Part shown: one piece after another, positions 1 to 5,008 of the stretch
Layout of the letters: every line of letters starts with the position of its first letter
How positions within the stretch are numbered: the stretch's first letter is position 1
NCBI GenBank assembly: GCA_024280675.1
Contig: JAJRPT010000124.1
Coordinates: forward strand, 1-5,008
Direction: 5' to 3'
Origin: Bacteroidota bacterium
GTDB lineage: Bacteria; Bacteroidota; Ignavibacteria; Kapaibacteriales; UBA2268
Length of the DNA: 5,008 bases
The notes under the pieces: model-generated
The model's database searches: none
Told to the model about the DNA's origin: nothing
The model's input: only the letters and a program-made list of their open reading frames with translations
Translations under genes and position numbers: made by a program

Positions 1-807
1 GTCTAGCTTGGTAATTTTGCTAGTAAGCATTTCCGGGATATAGAGATTATTGTCGGACAAATGATAATAAATATCGGCTGGACCTGAAAGATTATCAAGG
101 ACAATCGTTCCACTGCCAAAGAGATCGGGTCCGAATTTAATTATCGAACCTGCAGCAATGCCAACACTTCCCCAAGAAGAGATGTAAATATTTCCCTCCG
201 AATCCACTGCAATACCGTCGAGCAAATCGTAACTGGTTTCCTTCAAGAGAGTTACGGCATAGTCATTGTTTGGGTCAATAGAGAATATTTTGCCATTTGT
301 CTCGAATGTAACAAAATATAATTTGTCTCCAACAGCCGTAATTCCATTTGGTTTATTCACTCCATTTGCTTGGATTTCCACAGGCGAAAAAGGTACATAG
401 TTGTACATTCTAAAGAGCTTATTTTCGTCAGTATCTGTCATATAAACATTTGAACCCAGCAAAGCCAGACCGTTTAGATTGGAGGCACCGGCGATGGCTT
501 CGCCGTAAACCCAAGTGTTTGATTCGGCGGAGAAAACCTCGATTCTATCAAGATCTGCTACAAGGAACAAATCCTGGCTTGAAGCGATGATTGCTTTTGG
601 TTGGCTTAGGTCTGTGGAAAACATGCTAGAAAAAGACTGAGCATCCGTGCTTTTTAAAATTGATTTTGTTCCAATATTGCTGATGTAGAACTGATCTCTT
701 TTGCCGTCATAGACTATACTTTCTGGATTGTAGAGCTGGGAAAGAGTCGCTTGATAGAATAAAAGCATAAACAAAAAAACAAATACGGCAGAAAATATTT
801 TAAACAT
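1..807 (-). CDS. Exported SMP-30/NHL-like beta-propeller protein, 3'-truncated
   Basis: This open frame runs off the left edge, so 269 N-terminal residues are visible and the C-terminus is missing. Residues 1-23 form a Sec-type signal peptide: Lys at position 3, a hydrophobic Phe/Leu/Val-rich core, then a likely cut near ATLS|Q. No lipobox cysteine is seen. The mature part shows about six repeats of propeller-blade style, with a Pro-x-x-Ile/Gly-Ile strand followed by hydrophobic-Tyr-hydrophobic strands: near residues 28-50, 70-92, 110-134, 153-177, 197-225 and 243-268. PNGI, DGIAVDSEGNIYIS and PADI are typical of SMP-30/gluconolactonase and NHL-repeat proteins. The substrate is unknown, and the fold may serve binding rather than catalysis. 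The ATG at 807 is preferred over the in-frame ATG at 813 because AAAGGG lies 8 nt before the former and only 2 nt before the latter. An in-frame TAA at 822-820 bounds the start. The gene diverges from mutL. A secretion/sorting domain could follow beyond the edge but cannot be seen. Confidence 0.8.
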   Translation of the reverse strand, partial: MFKIFSAVFVFLFMLLFYQATLSQLYNPESIVYDGKRDQFYISNIGTKSILKSTDAQSFSSMFSTDLSQPKAIIASSQDLFLVADLDRIEVFSAESNTWVYGEAIAGASNLNGLALLGSNVYMTDTDENKLFRMYNYVPFSPVEIQANGVNKPNGITAVGDKLYFVTFETNGKIFSIDPNNDYAVTLLKETSYDLLDGIAVDSEGNIYISSWGSVGIAAGSIIKFGPDLFGSGTIVLDNLSGPADIYYHLSDNNLYIPEMLTSKITKLD

Positions 808-815
808 AATCATTG

Positions 816-821
816 CCCTTT
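816..821 (-). promoter_or_regulatory. Ribosome binding site of the beta-propeller gene
   Basis: On the minus strand AAAGGG lies 8 nt before the ATG at 807. Another in-frame ATG starts at 813, only 2 nt from this motif, which is too close for normal Shine-Dalgarno use. The motif therefore favours 807. It is purine-rich but short, so it is only a moderate match. Confidence 0.45.
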
Positions 822-851
822 AGTTAAATATAGTTAATTCTTACGCAAGTA

Positions 852-859
852 CAAATTTA
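852..859 (-). promoter_or_regulatory. Possible Bacteroidota-type -7 promoter element
   Basis: The minus strand reads TAAATTTG here, an exact match to the TAnnTTTG -7 element known from the Bacteroidota primary sigma factor. It sits about 45 nt before the start codon at 807, which would give a leader of roughly 40 nt for the beta-propeller gene. The matching -33 TTTG is not clearly present: only TTTC occurs, at about 15-18 nt upstream. The surrounding 119-base divergent region is AT-rich, so a chance match is possible. Confidence 0.3.
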
Positions 860-926
860 ACAATTTGCACTGAGAAAGATGTAAAATAAAAATATATTTA
901 TCCAATCAAATATGTTATTTTGCTAG

Positions 927-2780
927 ATGGATACAAGTGGCGAAATAAAAATATTACCAGACTTTATTGCCAACCAAATTGCAGCAGGCGAGGTGGTTCA
1001 GCGTCCCGAATCGGTTGTCAAAGAATTGGTGGAAAACTCGCTCGATGCGGGTGCCGGTGAGATTGAGGTGACCATAAATGACACAGGCAAAGGGCTTATC
1101 CATATCTCCGACAATGGGTGTGGGATGAGCCGTCACGACCTTGAGCTGTCTACTCGTCGCCACGCAACATCGAAGGTCTACACCCAAGACGATCTTCACG
1201 CAATTTCCAGCTTTGGCTTCAGAGGTGAGGCACTAGCATCCATTTCCTCTGTTGCTAAACTTGAGATACGAACCCGAACCGCAGGCAATCACTCTCACGG
1301 TTGGCAACTGCTCTCCGAGCCAAATTCAGAGATAGCAATCATCCCGATTGAATGTCCTTTTGGGACTCAGATCTTTGTTAGAAATCTGTTTTTTAACGTG
1401 CCAGCCCGCAGGAAATTCCTCAAATCAGACCCCTCGGAGTTTCGTCTGCTAAACCAGACCATGATTGGTTTTGCACTTGCCAATCCAGAAGTTAAATTCT
1501 TTTTTGGAGATGGCAAAAAGACTATCTTCAACATTAAGCCATCAATTCTGAGGGAAAGAATTAGAGCCGTTCTTGGGAAGAAGGTCTGTGACAATATGCT
1601 TGAGCTTTCGCTCGAAGATGAGATGATAAATATCTATGGTTTTGCCGGCAAACCCACGATTGCAAAGGCTAGCAAATCTGGGCAGTTTCTTTTTCTCAAC
1701 GGGCGACCAATCAAGAATAAATCCCTCTCGCATGCCGTGTTTTCAAGTTACGGACCACTTCTTGGAGCAAAACAACACCCTCAGTTTGTCATAATGCTGG
1801 AGATTGACCCATCTAGCATTGATATAAATGTACACCCGCAAAAGCATGAAGTCAAGTTCTCCGATGATAGGTTTGTATACAATAGCCTCAGAAATGCAAT
1901 CAAGAAATCACTCCAAGAGAATAATCTCAGTTTGCAAATGGAGGCAAGCGATTCTTTTGAATATCAGAAAAAAATTGGGAACGATAAATTTGCTGGCGGG
2001 CAAGAGCAATTTGTCAATAAAAATACTGGTGAGATAATAGGAAATAAATTCTCCTACGGGAGGGCTAAATCTTCTGGACAACAAGAAAGAAATTACCAGA
2101 ACAAAGCAAACATCTCTCAAAGAATGGCTTTCGATGAGATTTATTCAAGAGCCGAGGAAGGGAATCCAGAAGATAAAGCCTATACAGATTCTCAAGAAAT
2201 AAAATTCTGGCAGTTGCACAACAAATATATTTTTACGCACACAGAAAAAGGTGTGCTAATTATTGACCAACACAATGCCCACGAAAGAATAAATTATGAG
2301 CGAGCACTTTCTGTCTTGGAAAAAGAATTTGCCCAATCTCAAAAGCTACTATTTCCTGTTGAATTAGAGTTGAACCAGAGCGAGAGCTCATGTTTTGATG
2401 AAATAAAATCTGAGCTTGAGAAACTTGGGTTTATCTTTAAAGAAGGCGATTCGCTTGTCATCAGCTCAATTCCGCTGGATTTAAAATCTGGGAATGCCGA
2501 GGATGAATTCAAAGAAATATTGGATAATTATTCAGAATATAAAACTATAAATCCAACACTGAGGCGGGATAATATTGCAGCTAGTTTTGCTTGCCGAAAA
2601 TCAATTAAATCTGGGCAGAAACTTTCTCTTTGGGAAATGGAACAACTCCATCGGGATTTGATGAACTGCCAAACTCCATCGGTCTGCCCGCATGGAAGGC
2701 CTGTCGTACTGGAGATGAGTATTCCGGATTTAGATAAATCTTTTGGCAGAAGTCCAGACAATTCTTTTATAAACAAATAA
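927..2780 (+). CDS. mutL: DNA mismatch repair protein MutL (endonuclease type)
   Basis: MutL couples mismatch recognition by MutS to strand removal; where MutH is absent it nicks the DNA itself. At 617 aa it is of usual family length. The GHKL ATPase domain covers about residues 8-335: NQIAAGEVV at 16-24, KELVEN with E33 and N37 (aligned to E. coli E29 and N33), DNGCG at 62-66, GFRGEA at 97-102, PARRKFL at 159-165 and NVHPQKHEVKF at 301-311. A polar, Gln/Asn/Lys-rich linker spans about 335-425. The C-terminal dimerisation/endonuclease domain carries DQHNAHERINYE at 447-458, ACR at 555-557, CPHGRP at 587-592 and FGR at 606-608, so the metal-site motifs appear present. QKLLFP at 472-477 fits the beta-clamp-binding motif position. 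In the first motif Asn450 replaces the usual Ala. An in-frame TAG directly precedes the ATG, so the start cannot lie further upstream without crossing a stop. There is no Shine-Dalgarno sequence. The gene is divergent from the propeller gene and convergent, with no gap, with the phosphoesterase. Confidence 0.97.
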   Translation: MDTSGEIKILPDFIANQIAAGEVVQRPESVVKELVENSLDAGAGEIEVTINDTGKGLIHISDNGCGMSRHDLELSTRRHATSKVYTQDDLHAISSFGFRGEALASISSVAKLEIRTRTAGNHSHGWQLLSEPNSEIAIIPIECPFGTQIFVRNLFFNVPARRKFLKSDPSEFRLLNQTMIGFALANPEVKFFFGDGKKTIFNIKPSILRERIRAVLGKKVCDNMLELSLEDEMINIYGFAGKPTIAKASKSGQFLFLNGRPIKNKSLSHAVFSSYGPLLGAKQHPQFVIMLEIDPSSIDINVHPQKHEVKFSDDRFVYNSLRNAIKKSLQENNLSLQMEASDSFEYQKKIGNDKFAGGQEQFVNKNTGEIIGNKFSYGRAKSSGQQERNYQNKANISQRMAFDEIYSRAEEGNPEDKAYTDSQEIKFWQLHNKYIFTHTEKGVLIIDQHNAHERINYERALSVLEKEFAQSQKLLFPVELELNQSESSCFDEIKSELEKLGFIFKEGDSLVISSIPLDLKSGNAEDEFKEILDNYSEYKTINPTLRRDNIAASFACRKSIKSGQKLSLWEMEQLHRDLMNCQTPSVCPHGRPVVLEMSIPDLDKSFGRSPDNSFINK

Positions 2781-4016
2781 TTACACGTGGCTAACTGCTT
2801 TTTTTAGCGTAATCAAAGTGATTTCGGGTGGGATTCCAATTCTCATCGGAGGGCCGACAGTTCCCAAGCCACGGTTCACATAAAGATGTTGATTGCCATG
2901 GCTATGAAGCCCAGCCCATTGTTTGTAAATCAGTCCAGCAGGGCTGAGCTTGAGTCCAAAAGATTCTATGGCAACCTGAGTGCCATGTGTGTGTCCTGAG
3001 AGAGTGAGTTCAATGTCTGTTTTTCCCCGAATGTACTTGTCCCAATTTCTTGGATTATGACAAAGCAAAATACTTTTCAACATCGGATCTTTTTGGCTGA
3101 GCATTAATGGGAAATCAGCAAAGTCTTGCCCTTTGCTTGAGTTGTCCACGCCTGCAATATTAATATAATCACCACGATTTTCAATGATTGCCGATTGGTT
3201 ATTGAGAAGAACCGACCCACTCGAAATTATTCCTCTAAGATCGCCTCGCTCTGAATCACTCATGTAATGGTCGTGGTTTCCAAGACAGGCAAACACTCCC
3301 TTTCGAGCTTTAAGTTTTTTGTACTCGGTATAGAAGTCCTCCATTTCCTTTGGATTAAAATTGACGAAATCACCAGTAATTGTAAGAATATCGGGATTGA
3401 GCCTGTCCAATAATAAAATACAGCGATTCAAAATGCCGCTGTCATAGAAAGAACCAAAGTGGATGTCGGAGAGTTGTGCGATGGTGAAGCCCTCAAAGCC
3501 AGCAGGCAAATTATGAACCGGCACAGTGACGGGAATAACCCTGACATTTCTCACCGTATTCAAAGTTGAGTTAGCCACTATCAAAAAAGGAATGCCAGCG
3601 GTAATTATCCCTGCTCCTTCAAGGAAATTTCTTCGAGAAACATTCGTATTTTCCTCTACAACAGGAATCTTTTCCTCTTTTTTATTAAATTTATCATATA
3701 TTATTTTTGATAATTTAAAAATATCAAATCCTAAAAAGAATGGCAATAAAATGAGCTTTGAGTAATACCAAATACCAAGTGTTGCATAAATTATTATTAA
3801 AATATTATTATACTGGAAATCTCCAAATGTTCGGAAGGCATTTGCGCCAAATGATGTGAGAAGGAAAAGTACGGTTAAAGTCTTATAAACCCTGACATAA
3901 GATGGATTATAATTAAATTTAGCGACGAATTTCTTTAAAAATCGAAGGAAGTATAAATCTACACTGAGTTGGATGAGCGGAATTGCAAGAAGAAAAAAAA
4001 TAATAAATGTTTTCAA
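2781..4016 (-). CDS. Membrane-anchored calcineurin-like metallophosphoesterase (YkuE/YaeI/LpxG-like)
   Basis: This 411-aa protein carries the full dimetal phosphoesterase motif set: D184-x-H186 in SDIHFG, G215-D216, GNHD at 246-249, H320 in CHNP, and GHTHG at 341-345. The C-terminal GTVGPPMRIGIPPEI segment is typical of the YkuE/YaeI-like subgroup. Ahead of the catalytic domain are hydrophobic segments at about 1-24, 43-60 and 71-97. A Lys-rich loop (101-117) follows, then a twin-arginine motif SRRNFL at 127-132 and another hydrophobic stretch at 133-150. This suggests a membrane protein with its catalytic domain outside the cytoplasm; that topology is inferred. The substrate is unknown. Relatives include phosphoesterases acting on lipids and, in Chlamydia, the lipid A enzyme LpxG, but nothing here settles it. 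The start is TTG at 4016. It is the only usual bacterial start codon between the in-frame TAG at 4055-4053 and the first hydrophobic segment, and a weak GGA lies 6 nt before it. The last coding bases abut the mutL stop. Confidence 0.9.
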   Translation of the reverse strand: MKTFIIFFLLAIPLIQLSVDLYFLRFLKKFVAKFNYNPSYVRVYKTLTVLFLLTSFGANAFRTFGDFQYNNILIIIYATLGIWYYSKLILLPFFLGFDIFKLSKIIYDKFNKKEEKIPVVEENTNVSRRNFLEGAGIITAGIPFLIVANSTLNTVRNVRVIPVTVPVHNLPAGFEGFTIAQLSDIHFGSFYDSGILNRCILLLDRLNPDILTITGDFVNFNPKEMEDFYTEYKKLKARKGVFACLGNHDHYMSDSERGDLRGIISSGSVLLNNQSAIIENRGDYINIAGVDNSSKGQDFADFPLMLSQKDPMLKSILLCHNPRNWDKYIRGKTDIELTLSGHTHGTQVAIESFGLKLSPAGLIYKQWAGLHSHGNQHLYVNRGLGTVGPPMRIGIPPEITLITLKKAVSHV

Positions 4017-4068
4017 TATTTTTCCATAAGTTAAGCGTTCTGGAGTTAGTGACTATTACGAAATTAAT

Positions 4069-4074
4069 GGAGAG
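4069..4074 (+). promoter_or_regulatory. Ribosome binding site of the thioredoxin-fold gene
   Basis: GGAGAG lies 7 nt before the ATG at 4082. The open frame continues upstream to ATGs at 4067 and 4007, but 4067 overlaps this motif. The protein from 4082 (MAISNPQSQKLGSLAPGF) also begins where family members usually begin. The motif therefore fixes the start at 4082. Confidence 0.65.
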
Positions 4075-4081
4075 ATATTTT

Positions 4082-4636
4082 ATGGCAATAAGCAACCCAC
4101 AATCGCAAAAATTAGGCTCGCTTGCACCTGGTTTTACTTTGCAGAATACGGTAAATGGTGAGATGATTAATCTAGCTTCGGCAAAAGGGATGAAGGGGAC
4201 GCTCATAATGTTCATCTGCAATCATTGCCCTTATGTTGTCAATATTGCGGCCGCGCTTTCTGGTTTTGCAAAAGATTTCCAGAGCAAAGGAATCTCCACC
4301 CTTGCAATTAGCTCTAACGATGTGGAGAATTATCCCGATGATTCGCCTGAGCTGATGGCGGAGAATGCTAGGGAAAATGATTATACCTTCCCATATCTTT
4401 TTGATGAAACTCAAGAAGTTGCAAGAGCTAATGGAGCTATGTGTACACCAGAATTCTTTCTCTATGATGACGAGCTTCGCCTTGTTTATCACGGGCAATT
4501 CGACGACTCCCGCCCGGGAAATGGAATCACCCCCAGCGGAAAGGATTTACGCTCGGCGTGTGAGGATTTATTGCTGGGCAATGGCATTAGCATCCAGCAA
4601 ATACCCAGTGTTGGTTGCGGGATAAAGTGGAAGTGA
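4082..4636 (+). CDS. Thioredoxin-fold redox protein with CNHC motif (AhpC/TSA-like)
   Basis: This is a 184-aa soluble protein of the thioredoxin superfamily, in the group often annotated as thioredoxin family or AhpC/TSA-like protein. The N-terminal LGSLAPGFTL at 11-20 is the usual lead-in of peroxiredoxin/TlpA-like folds. The active-site region is MFICNHCPYV, with C46 and C49 forming CxxC where classical thioredoxin has CGPC. SSNDVENYPDDSPELM at 77-92 and the FPYLFDETQEVA segment are conserved in the group. C121-TP at 121-123 supplies the expected cis-proline loop with an extra Cys. The QFDDSRPGN segment and the C-terminal PSVGCGIKWK, with C179, are also group hallmarks. The likely role is thiol-disulfide or peroxide-linked redox chemistry in the cytoplasm; no signal peptide is seen, and the partner is unknown. 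The start is taken at 4082 from GGAGAG and family alignment, discarding 25 upstream residues that overlap the divergent phosphoesterase start. It converges on frr across 34 bases. Confidence 0.88.
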   Translation: MAISNPQSQKLGSLAPGFTLQNTVNGEMINLASAKGMKGTLIMFICNHCPYVVNIAAALSGFAKDFQSKGISTLAISSNDVENYPDDSPELMAENARENDYTFPYLFDETQEVARANGAMCTPEFFLYDDELRLVYHGQFDDSRPGNGITPSGKDLRSACEDLLLGNGISIQQIPSVGCGIKWK

Positions 4637-4670
4637 TTGACTACAGGAAATTTATCTAACTCAGAGTAAT

Positions 4671-5008
4671 TTATTTTTGTAGCAATTCTTTTTCTTTTTC
4701 AGAAAATAAATTATCGATGTTTTTAATAAAATTATTGGTGATGTCTTGGACTTCAGCCTCACCTTGTTTTAGGAAATCCTCAGACAGTTCTTTTTCTTTC
4801 TCTGCTTTTTTGAGCGAGTCGTTGCAATCTCGTCTGATATTTCTGATGGCAATCTTAGACTCTTCGCAATAACTTTTTGCCATTTTCACAAATTCCAGCC
4901 TACGCTCTTCGGTTAGGGCGGGAATTGGAATTCTGATGATTTGCCCGTCATTTTGGGGATTGAATCCAAGTTCGGAGGAAATAATAGCTTTTTCTATTGA
5001 AGGAAGTA
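4671..5008 (-). CDS. frr: Ribosome recycling factor, 5'-truncated
   Basis: The C-terminal 111 residues of RRF are visible; the start lies beyond the right edge. RRF with EF-G splits the post-termination ribosome so that subunits can be reused. The frame has no stop from 5006 down to the TAA at 4673-4671. Family features in order are: the EKAI segment, the SSELGFNPQNDG loop, RIPIPALTEERR, a long helix with IAIRNIRRDCND, then KEKELSED and a terminal acidic/lysine-rich helix ending EKEKELLQK. These align closely with the second half of E. coli RRF (185 aa), so about 74 residues are missing off the edge. PALTEERR has Ala where PPLTEERR is common, a minor change. In many bacteria frr follows pyrH and tsf, which would place them to the right of the window; this is expectation only. 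It ends convergently with the thioredoxin-fold gene, with no recognisable terminator between them. Confidence 0.95.
   Translation of the reverse strand, partial: LPSIEKAIISSELGFNPQNDGQIIRIPIPALTEERRLEFVKMAKSYCEESKIAIRNIRRDCNDSLKKAEKEKELSEDFLKQGEAEVQDITNNFIKNIDNLFSEKEKELLQK

Noticed and set aside
915..922. TTATTTTG as a -7 promoter element for mutL.
   Set aside because: It mismatches TAnnTTTG at the second base, has no -33 TTTG at the right distance, and would put the transcript start at or beyond the start codon.
954..1199. Minus-strand frame inside mutL, and similar antisense frames inside mutL, the phosphoesterase gene and the thioredoxin-fold gene.
   Set aside because: They lie opposite strongly conserved coding sequence and their translations show no recognisable domain.
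2790..2808. Inverted repeat GCTAA / TTAGC with a 9-nt loop just past the mutL stop, as a possible mutL terminator.
   Set aside because: Only 5 bp and AT-rich, the T-run lies in the loop rather than after the stem, and it lies inside the phosphoesterase coding end.
4059..4066. TAATTTCG on the minus strand as a -7 element for the phosphoesterase.
   Set aside because: One mismatch in the key TTTG and no recognisable -33 element; in AT-rich DNA this is not enough.
4007..4081. The 25-residue N-terminal extension of the thioredoxin-fold frame starting at ATG 4007.
   Set aside because: It overlaps the divergent phosphoesterase start, does not resemble the family N-terminus, and the good GGAGAG site points to 4082.
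4641..4682. Possible bidirectional terminator between the thioredoxin-fold gene and frr: CTACA/TGTAG ends and an ACTCAGAGT palindrome near T-rich DNA.
   Set aside because: The outer arms are 5 bp with a 32-nt loop. The inner palindrome leaves about 3 bp of stem once a loop is allowed. Neither would form a stable hairpin.
1..5008. A multi-gene defence, secretion or biosynthetic system in the window.
   Set aside because: All five genes belong to recognisable, unrelated families, none is co-directional with a neighbour, and no mobile, repeat or toxin-antitoxin signature was seen.

Overview
The window looks like ordinary chromosomal housekeeping DNA from a bacterium. Three things point to the wider Bacteroidota/Chlorobiota/Ignavibacteriota (FCB) area: an endonuclease-type MutL, a mutL start with no Shine-Dalgarno sequence, and one upstream match to the Bacteroidota-style TAnnTTTG promoter element. 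This placement is an inference from protein style and signals; no rRNA or phylogenetic marker was tested. Gene density is very high. The only gaps are 119, 0, 65 and 34 bases long, so no stretch over 300 bases lacks a gene. I see no tRNA, rRNA, CRISPR array, insertion sequence, attachment site or phage gene.

Layout from left to right: (1) 1-807, minus strand, 3'-truncated: an exported beta-propeller protein of SMP-30/NHL style. (2) 927-2780, plus strand, complete: mutL, the mismatch-repair ATPase/endonuclease, with the endonuclease motif set essentially intact. (3) 2781-4016, minus strand, complete: a membrane-anchored calcineurin-like metallophosphoesterase with an internal twin-arginine motif. 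(4) 4082-4636, plus strand, complete: a thioredoxin-fold protein with a CNHC motif. (5) 4671-5008, minus strand, 5'-truncated: frr, ribosome recycling factor.

The five genes strictly alternate in strand, so no two can share an operon within this window. There are two divergent junctions (808-926 and 4017-4081) and two convergent ones (2780/2781 and 4637-4670). The mutL and phosphoesterase stop codons abut with no base between them. The genes cover unrelated jobs: DNA mismatch repair, envelope phosphoester chemistry, thiol redox chemistry, translation recycling and an exported protein. I see no evidence that they form one system.

I looked for an undescribed system and did not find one. The points most worth a second look are the mixed multi-TM plus twin-arginine architecture of the phosphoesterase, the zero-gap convergent junction, and a four-codon upstream ORF whose stop touches the mutL start.
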